Numbered from the stretch's first letter, positions 17,643-25,917 are shown. The stretch: 48,576 nt of DNA from an uncultured Mycobacteriaceae bacterium (GCA_902826815.1 CADEGF010000055.1:1-48576), one strand, 5' to 3'. Program-made: numbers and translations. The notes: generated from the sequence alone by a model not told the origin.

Positions 17643-18104
17643 ATGACCGAGAGCCGTCCCCCGTTTCCCCCGTTCACCATCGAGACCGCGCGGCAGAAAG
17701 TCCAGGCCGCCGAGGACGCCTGGAACACCCGTGACCCCGAGCGGGTCAGCCTCGCCTACACCCCGGACTCGCAGTGGCGCAATCGCGACCAGCACGTCGT
17801 CGGGCGCGAGCAGATCGTCGCCTTTCTGACTCAGAAATGGCAGCGCGAACTCGACTACGCGCTGCGCAAGAGCCTGTGGGACTTCCACGACAACCGCATC
17901 GCTGTGCGCTTCCAGTACGAATGCCACAACGCGGCCGGGCAGTGGTACCGCAGCTACGGCAACGAACTCTGGGAGTTCACCCCCGACGGGCTGATGGCGC
18001 GCAGGGAAGCCAGCATCAACGACGTCGCGATCGGCGAGTCGGAGCGGCGCTATTTCGGCCCGCGCCCGGAGTCCGAGCACGGGCTGGCGATCCCGCTCTG
18101 GTGA
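17643..18104 (+). CDS. NTF2-like protein (DUF1348 / SnoaL fold)
   Basis: This is a small protein of 153 residues from the ATG at 17643; a TTG at 17625 would add six residues. [33 protein letters not shown] is the classic opening of the NTF2/SnoaL-like DUF1348 family, followed by [20 protein letters not shown] and [18 protein letters not shown]. The fold forms a cone-shaped pocket and members include isomerases and scaffold-like proteins; this family's function is unknown. It diverges from fadE2 across a 34-bp gap, so the two promoters must overlap. A strong hairpin (18118-18153) ends the unit. Confidence 0.85.
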   Translation: MTESRPPFPPFTIETARQKVQAAEDAWNTRDPERVSLAYTPDSQWRNRDQHVVGREQIVAFLTQKWQRELDYALRKSLWDFHDNRIAVRFQYECHNAAGQWYRSYGNELWEFTPDGLMARREASINDVAIGESERRYFGPRPESEHGLAIPLW

Positions 18105-18117
18105 GACCCAATCGGTG

Positions 18118-18153
18118 AGGCCCTCCCCTGGTTACGCCGCCGGGGGAGGGCCT
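18118..18153. terminator. Hairpin between convergent genes, probable bidirectional terminator
   Basis: AGGCCCTCCCC (18118-18128) pairs perfectly with GGGGAGGGCCT (18143-18153) around a 14-base loop. It lies between the stop of the NTF2-like gene and the stop of the small secreted protein gene. There is no T-run, which is usual for mycobacterial terminators. Confidence 0.75.
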
Positions 18154-18194
18154 CTGTGGAGGAAAAACTATTCAGTTGTTATTCAGTTGTGGGC

Positions 18195-18425
18195 TTATTT
18201 GGTGAACAGGTACGAGTGGCCCATTCCCTTGTGGTGGTGCCAGCCGGGCTTGGAGGTCGGCGCGGGCTTCGCATAGGTGTCGGGCGAGGCCACGATCGCG
18301 CTGCCGGTGCTGTTCTCGACTGTGGTGGTCTGTGCGCTTGCCATGCCGGCCAGGCCGAGGGCGGCTCCGCCGAGGATGCCGGCCGAGACGATCGGGAGGG
18401 CGATGCGGGCGATGATGCTGGTCAT
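18195..18425 (-). CDS. Small secreted protein with His-rich C-terminus, unknown function
   Basis: This is a 76-residue preprotein. Residues 1-31 form a clear Sec signal peptide: a short N-region, a hydrophobic core ALPIVSAGILGGAALGLAG, and an AxA-type end MASAQ. The predicted mature peptide is about 45 residues: a polar TTTVENSTGSAIVASPDTY segment, a proline and lysine stretch, then WHHHKGMGHSYLF. It has no cysteines. The histidine cluster could bind metal, but this is speculation. An AAAGGA SD precedes the ATG at good spacing, supporting real translation. It diverges from the response regulator gene and is bounded on its 3' side by the 18118-18153 hairpin. Confidence 0.75.
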   Translation of the reverse strand: MTSIIARIALPIVSAGILGGAALGLAGMASAQTTTVENSTGSAIVASPDTYAKPAPTSKPGWHHHKGMGHSYLFTK

Positions 18426-18553
18426 TTCAATTCCTTTGTCTTCGTTGACTTTTCAGGTTTTCCGCCGGTGTTCTTCGGCGATGGCTTAAGAATGCCGGAG
18501 CGTGACATCGCTGTATGTCCGCCGACCGGCTCCAGACACGGTGGAACTCGTTG

Positions 18554-18569
18554 TCCCCCAATCGGGGGA
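18554..18569. promoter_or_regulatory. Inverted repeat upstream of the two-component genes
   Basis: TCCCCC (18554-18559) and GGGGGA (18564-18569) form a perfect 6-bp dyad with a 4-base spacer, 31 bp before the GTG start of the response regulator. NarL-type regulators bind short dyads, so autoregulation is possible. The frame of the downstream gene is also open across this site. Confidence 0.35.
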
Positions 18570-18600
18570 ACGGGCCGGGTTGCTGTGCCAAGCTGAAGCC

Positions 18601-19242
18601 GTGACCAGCGAAAAGGTGCGGGTGGTGGTCGGTGACGACCATCCGATGTTCCGCGAGGGTGTGGTGCGTGCGCTGGTGTCCAGCGGCGAGATCGACGTGG
18701 TCGCCGAGGCCGAGGACGGTCTCGAGGCGCTTGCGCTGATCCGGGAGCACCAGCCGCAGGTAGCGCTGCTCGACTACCGGATGCCCGGCATGGACGGCGC
18801 GGAGGTGGCGGCCGCGGTCAGCCGCGATGAACTGCCGACCCGGGTGCTGTTGGTGTCCGCCCACGACGAGTCGGCGATCGTCTACAAGGCGCTGCAGGAG
18901 GGGGCGGCGGGCTTTCTGTCGAAGGAGTCGACCCGCGGTGAGCTGGTAAGCGCGGTGGTGAGGTGCGCGAAGGGCAAGGACGTGCTGGCGCCCGAACTCG
19001 CTGCGGGGCTGGCCTCGGAGATCCGCCGCCGCAACGAGCCCGATGTGCCTGCGCTGAGCCCCCGCGAGCGAGAGGTGCTCAAGCTGATCGCGTCGGGCAG
19101 CAGCATCCCCGCGATAGCCAAGGAGTTGTTCCTCGCGCCGTCGACGGTAAAGACCCACGTGCAGCGGCTGTACGAGAAGCTGGGTGTCAACGACCGCGCC
19201 GCCGCGGTGGCAGAGGCAATGCGGCGCAAGCTGCTGGACTAG
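18601..19242 (+). CDS. NarL/LuxR-type response regulator
   Basis: This regulator has 213 residues from the chosen GTG at 18601. The receiver domain (about 5-120) has the acidic pair Asp12/Asp13, phosphoacceptor Asp58 in LLDYRMPGMDG, and Lys108 in GFLSKES. A LuxR-type helix-turn-helix follows (about 148-213): LSPREREVLKLIASGSSIPAIAKELFL and STVKTHVQRLYEKLGV. The frame is open to an ATG at 18502, but the 33 extra residues do not resemble a receiver domain and cross an inverted repeat, so the shorter form is preferred. Its partner histidine kinase starts 52 bp downstream after a tandem repeat. Confidence 0.92.
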   Translation: MTSEKVRVVVGDDHPMFREGVVRALVSSGEIDVVAEAEDGLEALALIREHQPQVALLDYRMPGMDGAEVAAAVSRDELPTRVLLVSAHDESAIVYKALQEGAAGFLSKESTRGELVSAVVRCAKGKDVLAPELAAGLASEIRRRNEPDVPALSPREREVLKLIASGSSIPAIAKELFLAPSTVKTHVQRLYEKLGVNDRAAAVAEAMRRKLLD

Positions 19243-19294
19243 CCGCGGACGCGAGGAGCATAGAGAACCCGCGGACGTGAGGAGCATAGAGACC
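19243..19294 (+). repeat. 26-bp tandem duplication carrying the kinase ribosome-binding site
   Basis: Two head-to-tail 26-bp copies, 19243-19268 and 19269-19294, differ at two positions only. Each begins CCGCGGAC and contains GAGGAGCATAGAGA. They fill the whole space between the response regulator stop and the kinase ATG. The second copy supplies the SD (GAGGAG, 19279-19284), ten bases before the start. The first copy is a duplicate SD with no usable start directly behind it. Confidence 0.85.
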
Positions 19295-20482
19295 ATGGAC
19301 CCCTCGCTGCGCCGGATCGTCGACCACCTCGCGACCGAACCCGTTCGCGTCTCGGCGGTCCTCCGGCTGCCGTTGATCGGCCTGATCGCAGTCCTGGTGT
19401 GGATCTGGGAGGTCGACCACTGGCTGCCCGAGCTGTACGCGCTGATCCTCGGCGCGTACGCGATCGCCGCGGTGCTGTGGCTGATCGCCGTGCTGCGCGG
19501 GCCCGTACCCCGGTGGGCGGACTGGGTGTCGACGATCGTCGACCTGCTGGTGATCGTCGCGCTGTGTCTGGTGTCGGGAGGCGCGACGTCGGCGCTGTTG
19601 CCGGTGTTCTTCCTGCTGCCGATCTCGGTGGCGTTCGGGGACCGGCCCGCGCTGACGGCGATCTTCGGCGTCGTCAGTGCGGCGGGCTATCTCACGGCCT
19701 GGATCTTCTACTCCAAACACGACGACCGGATCGGGCTGCCGAACATCGTCTACACCCATTTCGGCTTCCTGCTGTGGCTGGCTGTCGCGACGACGGCGCT
19801 GTGCTTCGTGCTCGCCCGAAGGTCGATGCGGGTCAAGGCTTTACAGGAGGTGCGCCGCCAGCTGGTTTCGGAAGCGATGCAGGCCGACGAACGCCGCAAC
19901 CGCGAAGTCGCCGAGCATCTTCACGACGGTCCGCTGCAGACGTTGCTCGCCGCGCGGCTGGAGCTGGACGAGGCCCGTGAGCGCAATCCCGATCCCGCGC
20001 TCGACATGGTCTACGAGGCGCTGCAGGAGACGGCCACCGGCCTGCGCTCCACGGTCACCGAACTGCATCCGCAGGTGCTCGCGCAGCTCGGGCTCACCCC
20101 CGCGCTGCGAGAGATGGTGAAGCAGTTCGAGACTCGTACGCAGATCACCGTCGACGCCGATCTCGAGGAGGTCGGTAAACCGGATTCGCAGCAGCTTTTG
20201 CATCGGGCCGCGCGCGAACTGCTCACCAATATCGGTAAGCATGCGGACGCGAAAAGTGTGCAGGTCGACCTCGAGCGCAAGGGCGACAGGATCAAGCTGA
20301 CCATCGCCGACGACGGGCGGGGTTTCGATCCCGCGGTCGTCGGCCAGTCGGTTGCCGACGGTCATATCGGGCTGGGCTCGCTGCTGGCGAGGTTCGATGC
20401 GATGGGCGGTGCGATGGACATCGAATCGCATGAAGGCGACGGCACCCGCGTCACCGTCACCTCGCCGCCGGAGCCGACCTGA
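19295..20482 (+). CDS. Membrane sensor histidine kinase (HisKA_3 / NarL partner)
   Basis: This 395-residue kinase has about five to six membrane helices in residues 20-175 and no large extracytoplasmic domain, suggesting it senses a membrane or intracellular cue. The dimerisation domain has the phosphoacceptor His210 in EHLHDGPLQTLLAARLE. The ATPase domain has RAARELLTNIGKHADAKSV (N-box) and IADDGRGFDP (G1), then GHIGLGSLLARFDAMGG. The start is the ATG at 19295 with a GAGGAG SD; the frame is open further upstream but overlaps the regulator gene. It pairs with the NarL-type regulator at 18601. The stimulus is unknown. Confidence 0.92.
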   Translation: MDPSLRRIVDHLATEPVRVSAVLRLPLIGLIAVLVWIWEVDHWLPELYALILGAYAIAAVLWLIAVLRGPVPRWADWVSTIVDLLVIVALCLVSGGATSALLPVFFLLPISVAFGDRPALTAIFGVVSAAGYLTAWIFYSKHDDRIGLPNIVYTHFGFLLWLAVATTALCFVLARRSMRVKALQEVRRQLVSEAMQADERRNREVAEHLHDGPLQTLLAARLELDEARERNPDPALDMVYEALQETATGLRSTVTELHPQVLAQLGLTPALREMVKQFETRTQITVDADLEEVGKPDSQQLLHRAARELLTNIGKHADAKSVQVDLERKGDRIKLTIADDGRGFDPAVVGQSVADGHIGLGSLLARFDAMGGAMDIESHEGDGTRVTVTSPPEPT

Positions 20483-20493
20483 TCACCCGCCGA

Positions 20494-20543
20494 GCAGACG
20501 CAAAAGCACCCGACACGCCGAAGTTTTCGGCACTTTTGCGTCT
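20494..20543. terminator. Bidirectional terminator between convergent genes
   Basis: CAGACGCAAAAG (20494-20505) pairs perfectly with CTTTTGCGTCTG (20532-20543). A second inner stem, GCCGAA/TTCGGC (20516-20521 with 20525-20530), sits in the loop. The hairpin separates the kinase gene from the convergent acyl-CoA dehydrogenase gene. The A-run and T-run inside the arms let it act on both strands. Confidence 0.8.
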
Positions 20544-20551
20544 GTTCGCGC

Positions 20552-21694
20552 CTATTTGGTGACCAAACCGCGTGCGATGACCAATCGCTGAATCTGGTTG
20601 GTGCCCTCGAAGATCTGGGTGATCTTCGCTTCGCGCATATAGCGCTCGACGCGGAAGTCGCGGGTGTATCCGACGCCGCCGAGCACTTGCACGGCGTCTG
20701 TGGTCACCTTCATTGCGGCGTCGGTGGCGATCAGCTTGGCGATGCTGGCCTGCTCCGAGTACGGCCTGCCGAGGTCGCGCCTTCGCGCGGCATCGAGGTA
20801 GGTCGCCCGCGCACTCGCCACCGCCGCGGCCATATCCGCGAGCAGGAACCCCAGCCCTTGATGGTCGATGATCTTGCGGCCGAACGTGGTTCGCTCGTTG
20901 GCGTACACGGTGGCCTCATCGAGTGCGGCCTGCGCCAGCCCGACCGCGACGGCGGCGATGCCGAGCCGGCCGGAATCCAATGCGCTGAAGGCGATCTGCA
21001 GCCCTTGCCCCTCGTCGCCGATGCGGCGGTCAGCGTCGACGGCGGCGTCGTCGTAGAACGCCGACGTGGTGGGCACCGCGTGCAGGCCCATCTTCTCCTC
21101 GGGCTTGCCGAAGCTCAGGCCGGCGAGGTCGCCGGGAATGAGGAAGCAGGAAATCCCCCTGCCGCCTTCGCCGGTGCGCGCGAACAGGGTGTAGAAGTCG
21201 GCGCGGCCGCCGTTGGTGATCCACGACTTCGAACCGTCGATGAGGTAGCCGTCGTCGGTCCTGGTGGCCGCACAACGCAGCGCCGCGGCGTCGGATCCGG
21301 CCTGCGGCTCCGACAGGCTGTAGGCGCCGATCTGCTCACCCGACAGCATGCCGGGCAGCCACCGCTTCTTCTGCTGATCGGTGCCGAACGCGAGCAGGGG
21401 GTGCGACGACAGGCTGTGCACGCTGACCGCGACCGCGACCGCCGCCCAGCGGGCCGCGATCTCCTCGAGCACCTGCAGGTAGACCTCGTACGGCTGACCG
21501 CCGCCGCCCCATTCCTCTGGCTGCGGCAGGCTCAGCAGCCCGGCGGCGCCGAGCTGACCGAACACCCCTTCCGGGTAGGTCTGCGCCTTCTCATGCGTGT
21601 CGACGATGGGGTCGAGCACCTTGTCGCAGATGTCGCGCGTCAGCGCTATCAGGTCAACGGCGTCGTCGGAGGGCAGTAGCCGGTCTGCCGGCAT
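20552..21694 (-). CDS. Acyl-CoA dehydrogenase (FadE family)
   Basis: This 380-residue flavoenzyme is of standard acyl-CoA dehydrogenase length. Features: YSLSEPQAGSDAAALR and KSWITNGGRADFYTLFAR (FAD and substrate contacts), RTTFGRKIIDHQGL, VQVLGGVGYTRDFRVERYMREAKI, and catalytic Glu363 in QIFEGTNQIQR. This is the short- to medium-chain or branched-chain type with the base near the C-terminus, unlike the Asp-type FadE2 at 16.4 kb. It starts 9 bp after the pntB stop, so it is the third gene of the pnt operon. The chain-length preference cannot be told. Confidence 0.93.
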   Translation of the reverse strand: MPADRLLPSDDAVDLIALTRDICDKVLDPIVDTHEKAQTYPEGVFGQLGAAGLLSLPQPEEWGGGGQPYEVYLQVLEEIAARWAAVAVAVSVHSLSSHPLLAFGTDQQKKRWLPGMLSGEQIGAYSLSEPQAGSDAAALRCAATRTDDGYLIDGSKSWITNGGRADFYTLFARTGEGGRGISCFLIPGDLAGLSFGKPEEKMGLHAVPTTSAFYDDAAVDADRRIGDEGQGLQIAFSALDSGRLGIAAVAVGLAQAALDEATVYANERTTFGRKIIDHQGLGFLLADMAAAVASARATYLDAARRRDLGRPYSEQASIAKLIATDAAMKVTTDAVQVLGGVGYTRDFRVERYMREAKITQIFEGTNQIQRLVIARGLVTK

Positions 21695-21703
21695 GTGCGT
21701 GCG

Positions 21704-23146
21704 TCAGACCTTCTCTGCGGCGGGGAGGGACGCCAGGATGTCATTGACGCGGTCGCGGGCGTCACCGAACAGCATCTGGGTGTTCTCCCGGAAGAACAGC
21801 GGGTTCTGCACGCCCGCATAGCCCGAGGCCATTGACCGCTTGAACACGATCACGTTGGCGGCGTTCCAGACCGTGAGCACCGGCATGCCTGCGATCGGGC
21901 TGCTCGGGTCCTCCGATGCCGCCGGGTTGACGGTGTCGTTGGCGCCGATGACAAGGACGACGTCGGTGCTGTCGAAGTCGTCGTTGATCTCATCCATCTC
22001 AAGCACGATGTCGTAGGGCACCTTGGCCTCGGCCAGCAGCACGTTCATGTGGCCGGGCAGGCGTCCCGCGACGGGGTGGATGCCGAACCGGACGTCGACG
22101 CCGCGATCACGCAGCTTGCGGGTCAGGTCGGCGACGCCGTACTGCGCTTGGGCCACGGCCATCCCGTACCCCGGCGTGATGATCACCGAGTGGGCCGAGG
22201 CGAGCAGGTCGGCGGCACCGTCGGCGTTGATCTCGCGGTGCTCGCCGTAGTCCACATCGGAACCGGCCCCTGTGCTTTCTATGCCGAAACCGCCTGCGAT
22301 GACGGAGATGAACGACCGGTTCATCGCCTTGCACATGATGTAGGACAGGTAGGCACCGGAGGACCCGACCAGCGCGCCGGTGATGATCAGCAGGTCGTTG
22401 CCGAGCAGGAAGCCCGACGCCGCCGCGGCCCAGCCCGAATAGCTGTTGAGCATCGACACCACCACAGGCATGTCACCGCCGCCGATGGAGGCGACGAGGT
22501 GCCAGCCGAGCAGCAGCGCAAGCACGGTGACCACGGCAAGCAACCACAGCTGTGGGTCGATGACGAACCAGACGGTGAGCGCGGCGAAGACGACGAGCGC
22601 GCCGACGTTGAGGTAGTTCTTGCCCGGCAGCATCATCGGCGCGGACTTGATGCGGGCCGACAGCTTGAGGTTGGCGACGATCGAGCCGGTGAAGGTCACG
22701 GCTCCGATGAAGACGCCGATGACGACCTCCGCCGAGTGGATGCCGAGCATGCCCTCTTGACTCAGCAGCGCGGCCTCGGATCCGCCGAGATTTCCTTCGA
22801 TGTGCAGGTAGCCGTTCCAGCCGACCAGCACCGCGGCCAGGCCGACGAAGCTGTGCAGCAGCGCGATGAGCTCGGGCATGCCGGTCATCTCGACGACCTT
22901 GGCGCGCCACAGACCGATCGCGGCACCGATGGCCATGGCGACGATCAGCAGCGCAAGGCCAAGGGGCTCGATGTGGCGGTCGAGCGCGAGCGCGATCGTC
23001 GCGATCAGAGCGATGGCCATGCCTGCGATGCCGAAAGTGTTACCGGCCCTCGATGTTTCGTGCTTGGACAGTCCGGCAAGCGCGAGGATGAACAGGATGG
23101 CGGCGACGACGTACGCCGCGGTCGCGGTGGTTTCCAGGGTGAACAT
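21704..23146 (-). CDS. pntB: NAD(P) transhydrogenase subunit beta
   Basis: This 480-residue membrane subunit is part of the proton-translocating transhydrogenase, which uses the proton gradient to reduce NADP+ with NADH. The N-terminal two-thirds holds about eight to nine helices (for example [28 protein letters not shown], a conserved channel segment). The C-terminal NADP(H) domain has [36 protein letters not shown] and [16 protein letters not shown]. Length matches family norms. It starts 4 bp after the pntA stop and is followed by an acyl-CoA dehydrogenase gene. Confidence 0.96.
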   Translation of the reverse strand: MFTLETTATAAYVVAAILFILALAGLSKHETSRAGNTFGIAGMAIALIATIALALDRHIEPLGLALLIVAMAIGAAIGLWRAKVVEMTGMPELIALLHSFVGLAAVLVGWNGYLHIEGNLGGSEAALLSQEGMLGIHSAEVVIGVFIGAVTFTGSIVANLKLSARIKSAPMMLPGKNYLNVGALVVFAALTVWFVIDPQLWLLAVVTVLALLLGWHLVASIGGGDMPVVVSMLNSYSGWAAAASGFLLGNDLLIITGALVGSSGAYLSYIMCKAMNRSFISVIAGGFGIESTGAGSDVDYGEHREINADGAADLLASAHSVIITPGYGMAVAQAQYGVADLTRKLRDRGVDVRFGIHPVAGRLPGHMNVLLAEAKVPYDIVLEMDEINDDFDSTDVVLVIGANDTVNPAASEDPSSPIAGMPVLTVWNAANVIVFKRSMASGYAGVQNPLFFRENTQMLFGDARDRVNDILASLPAAEKV

Positions 23147-23150
23147 TTCC

Positions 23151-24695
23151 TCAGCTCCTCGAGAACATCGCCAGCATGCGGCGGGTCACGGCGAAGCCGC
23201 CGAAGACGTTGATGCTGGCGAGCAGGATCGCCAGGGTTGCCAGCGCGGTGATGACGGCGCCGTCGGATTGGATGTCGTGCCCGATCTGCAACAGCGCACC
23301 GACGACGATGATCCCGGAGATCGCGTTGGTCACCGACATCAGCGGGGTGTGCAGCGCATGGTGCACGTTGCCGATCACGTAGTAGCCGATCACGATGGCA
23401 AGCGCGAACACCGTCAGGTGCACCTGCAGCGCGGCCGGCGATAGCGCGATGAGCGCGAAGAGCACCGCCGCGGCCGTGAAGGTCAGCGCCAGCCGGCGCC
23501 CGATGGTCATGGGTTGTTTGGTCGGCGTGACCTCTGCCGCCGCGGGCGCGGCAACGGCCGGTGCCGCCGACACCTGAACGGGTGGCGGCGGCCAGGTGGT
23601 TTCGCCGTCGCGCACCACCGTTATCGAGCGCTGCACCACGTCGTCCCAGTCCAGCGTGAGCTGGCCGTCCTTCTCCGGGGTGAGCAGCTTGAGCAGGTTA
23701 ACCAGGTTGGTGCCGTACAGCTGGGAGGCCGTCGCGGGCAGCCGGCCTGCCAGATCGGTGTAGCCGATGATCGTCACGCCGTTCTCGGTGACGATCGCCT
23801 GGTCTTTGACGGTGCCCTCGACGTTTCCGCCGTTGGCCGCGGCCATGTCGACGACGACGCTGCCGGACTTCATCGAGGCCACCATGTCGGCGGTGATGAT
23901 GCGCGGTGCCGGCTTACCGGGGATCAGCGCGGTGGTGATGACGATGTCGACGTCCTGGGCCTGCTCGGCGTAGAGCCGCGCCTCGCGGGCCTTGTAGTCG
24001 TCGCCCATCTCCTTGGCGTAACCGGTAGCCGATACTTCAGCGTCCGGCGATTCAATCGAGAGATATTCCCCACCAAGGGATTTAACCTGATCAGCTACCT
24101 CGGGCCTTGGGTCGGTGGCGCGTACGATGGCGCCGAGGCTGCCCGCTGCGCCGACAGCAGCCAGGCCGGCCACACCCGCGCCGACGACGAGCACCTTGGC
24201 GGGCGGCACCTTGCCCGCCGCCGTCACCTGCCCGGTGAAGAACCGGCCGAACTTGTTGGCGGCCTCGATGACGGCGCGGTAGCCCGCGATGTTCGCCATC
24301 GACGAGAGCACATCCAGTGACTGGGCCCGCGAGATACGCGGAACAGCGTCCATGGCCAGCACCGTGATCGGCCGGGTCGCCAGGCGCTCGACAAGCTCCG
24401 GCTTGAGCGCGGGGGAGATCAGGCTGATCAGCGTAGCGCCCTCGCGTAGGGCGGCGATCTCCGTATCGTCGGGCGCGTTCACCTTGAGCACCACGTCCGC
24501 CGCCCAGACCTTCTCGGCGGATTCCACACCGGCACCGGCCTCTGTGAAGGCCGCATCGGGGAAGCTGGAGGCGGCGCCCGCCCCGGCCTCGACAACGACC
24601 TGATAGCCCAGCTTGATGAGTTGGCCGACCGTCTGCGGCGTCGCGGCGACGCGTGTTTCTCCAGGCAGCGACTCTCTCGGGATCCCGATGATCAT
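23151..24695 (-). CDS. pntA: NAD(P) transhydrogenase subunit alpha, fused form
   Basis: This 514-residue subunit is fused as in E. coli. Residues 1-380 are the soluble NAD(H) domain: [18 protein letters not shown] at the start and [21 protein letters not shown] for nucleotide binding (about 170-190). A proline/alanine-rich linker (about 375-400) leads to four membrane helices (about 405-510), including [20 protein letters not shown]. In M. tuberculosis these parts are two genes, pntAa and pntAb (from memory); here one frame covers both. It is the first gene of the pntA-pntB-fadE operon, orientated away from the small gene at 24898. Confidence 0.96.
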   Translation of the reverse strand: MIIGIPRESLPGETRVAATPQTVGQLIKLGYQVVVEAGAGAASSFPDAAFTEAGAGVESAEKVWAADVVLKVNAPDDTEIAALREGATLISLISPALKPELVERLATRPITVLAMDAVPRISRAQSLDVLSSMANIAGYRAVIEAANKFGRFFTGQVTAAGKVPPAKVLVVGAGVAGLAAVGAAGSLGAIVRATDPRPEVADQVKSLGGEYLSIESPDAEVSATGYAKEMGDDYKAREARLYAEQAQDVDIVITTALIPGKPAPRIITADMVASMKSGSVVVDMAAANGGNVEGTVKDQAIVTENGVTIIGYTDLAGRLPATASQLYGTNLVNLLKLLTPEKDGQLTLDWDDVVQRSITVVRDGETTWPPPPVQVSAAPAVAAPAAAEVTPTKQPMTIGRRLALTFTAAAVLFALIALSPAALQVHLTVFALAIVIGYYVIGNVHHALHTPLMSVTNAISGIIVVGALLQIGHDIQSDGAVITALATLAILLASINVFGGFAVTRRMLAMFSRS

Positions 24696-24761
24696 CGATT
24701 TTGGTCCGATCTTGATTTCTGTCAGGGTCCGGTCGGGGCGCGAGGCGACCCCCCGACACTG

Positions 24762-24777
24762 CTCGTCGTTGGACGAG
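24762..24777. promoter_or_regulatory. Inverted repeat in the pntA upstream region
   Basis: CTCGTC-GTTG-GACGAG is a perfect 6-bp dyad 67 bp upstream of the pntA start, within the 202-bp divergent region shared with the gene at 24898. It may be a regulatory site for either gene. Nothing else clear was seen in that region. Confidence 0.25.
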
Positions 24778-24897
24778 TGGAATACGTCAGTGTAAGAGTC
24801 CGCTCAAATCGGCGTTGTTTCGGCGGTCGCGTCCGAGGGAATCCGAAATTAGCGGGTGAGTCAATGACCACCCGGGATTCCTACGAAAGGCACCGCC

Positions 24898-25359
24898 ATG
24901 AACACCACCACCACCGTCATCCTCGTCGCAGTTGCGGCGGTGATTGTGCTCGCGGCTCTCGTCTTCGCGGTGCGCGGCAAGCGCAACCAGCACAGGCATG
25001 TCAGGGCCGAGGAGATGCGTGAGGGCATCACCACGCACACCCAAAGGGTCGACAAGCGGGAGGCGCTCGCGGACGAAACGGCCGCGAAGGCGCGCGCCGC
25101 CGAAGCTGAGGCCGACGCGAAGGCGGCTGAGGCTGCCCGGCTCAAGGGGCAGGCCGCATCCCATCATGACGCCGTCGCGGTGTCACGCGAAGACATCGAA
25201 GAACGCCGCAGGGACGCCGACCGGCTGGATCCGAAGACCCGTGTCGACGATGACGTCGAAAATGACCACGCCCCGGATCAGAAATACGTTGAGCAGCAGC
25301 GCGCCGATCAGGCCGCCGCGCAGCAAGAAGCCGCCAGGCAGGAAACCCAGCGCAGGTAA
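24898..25359 (+). CDS. Single-pass membrane protein with charged alpha-helical domain
   Basis: This is a 153-residue protein of unknown function. Residues 5-25 form one membrane anchor (VILVAVAAVIVLAALVFAV), followed by basic residues, so the rest is probably cytoplasmic. Residues 40-105 are almost entirely Ala, Glu, Lys and Arg with a heptad-like pattern (ALADETAAKARAAEAEADAK), strongly suggesting a coiled coil. The tail is polar and Gln-rich. An AAAGG SD lies 9 bp before the ATG. It diverges from pntA and ends before a strong hairpin at 25369. It may be a structural or stress-related envelope protein, but nothing fixes the role. Confidence 0.8.
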   Translation: MNTTTTVILVAVAAVIVLAALVFAVRGKRNQHRHVRAEEMREGITTHTQRVDKREALADETAAKARAAEAEADAKAAEAARLKGQAASHHDAVAVSREDIEERRRDADRLDPKTRVDDDVENDHAPDQKYVEQQRADQAAAQQEAARQETQRR

Positions 25360-25368
25360 CCAGGGCCC

Positions 25369-25413
25369 CAGTGCCGCGCTCCGGGTAGGCGTATTCCCGT
25401 CAGCGCGGCACTG
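25369..25413 (+). terminator. Hairpin terminator
   Basis: CAGTGCCGCGCT (25369-25380) pairs perfectly with AGCGCGGCACTG (25402-25413), leaving a 21-base loop. It starts 9 bp after the stop of the coiled-coil protein gene. Confidence 0.75.
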
Positions 25414-25440
25414 CCATGGATTCATCCGGGGACGGAATGT

Positions 25441-25454
25441 AGTAGTGCACTACT
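25441..25454. promoter_or_regulatory. 14-bp perfect palindrome before the 49-residue gene
   Basis: AGTAGTGCACTACT is fully self-complementary and ends 36 bp before the ATG of the small gene at 25491. It is a good size for a dimeric regulator site overlapping that gene's promoter. The regulator is unknown; the TetR at 25918 is the nearest candidate. Confidence 0.4.
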
Positions 25455-25490
25455 CGCGCCATCGCGGGCCAACCCGGAAACGATGGGTTC

Positions 25491-25640
25491 ATGCAAGAGA
25501 CACCGACCGAGGTGCGCCACGGTCAGTCGCCCAAGCTGAAGGAGTCGACGGTCAAGGCGTTGCCCAAGGACCATGAACTGGAGTGGCTGCGTCAGCAGCG
25601 CATTCGATTTGACGGGTTCTTCACCGGACCTACCTGGTAG
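25491..25640 (+). CDS. 49-residue small protein (Rv0157A-like position)
   Basis: The encoded peptide starts MQETPTEVRHGQSPKLKEST and ends RIRFDGFFTGPTW. It is soluble, basic in the middle, and has an aromatic, glycine-containing C-terminus. The codons look like ordinary high-GC mycobacterial coding sequence, and GGAAACG precedes the ATG weakly. A small annotated gene, Rv0157A, lies in the same place in M. tuberculosis between pntB and Rv0158 (from memory), which supports it. A palindrome lies just upstream. Function is unknown. It converges with a 36-residue gene 25 bp away. Confidence 0.6.
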   Translation: MQETPTEVRHGQSPKLKESTVKALPKDHELEWLRQQRIRFDGFFTGPTW

Positions 25641-25665
25641 GCCGGCCAACGCTCGGCTGCGCTGC

Positions 25666-25776
25666 TTATACCGGCGGATACGCGGGCGGGGGATAGACGC
25701 CGCGCAGGATCCAGGCGAACCAGTTAGCGCCGTACTCGACTTCGTCGCTGGCGTCATAGTCCGGGTTCGGATCCAT
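25666..25776 (-). CDS. 36-residue small protein, Pro/Tyr-rich C-terminus
   Basis: The minus strand encodes a peptide starting MDPNPDYDASDEVEYGANW and ending FAWILRGVYPPPAYPPV. It is acidic at the N-terminus, has a short hydrophobic centre, and ends in a PPPAYPPV tail. A strong SD (GAGAGGG) lies 7 bases before its ATG, the best reason to believe it is translated. The open frame extends upstream to 26559 only because it is antisense to the TetR gene; that extension is not coding. Function is unknown; the proline-tyrosine tail could be a protein-binding motif. Confidence 0.6.
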   Translation of the reverse strand: MDPNPDYDASDEVEYGANWFAWILRGVYPPPAYPPV

Positions 25777-25864
25777 GTGCACACCCTCTCGCGGATCGGC
25801 GGTCTCTTCGCAGAAGTCTAGACCCGCCGTGAGGGCGGCGACACCCTGAACCCCTAGACTGCCA

Positions 25865-25898
25865 ACCAGTTGATTGGTCCCCCCGGACGTGGTCCGGG
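25865..25898. promoter_or_regulatory. Paired inverted repeats before the Rv0158-like TetR gene
   Basis: ACCA-GTTGAT-TGGT (25865-25878) and CCCGGAC-GTG-GTCCGGG (25882-25898) lie directly upstream of the ATG at 25918. The second dyad has perfect 7-bp arms. Autoregulation by the TetR protein through one of these is likely. Confidence 0.4.
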
Positions 25899-25917
25899 CC
25901 TGCGTTAGTGAGTAGCC

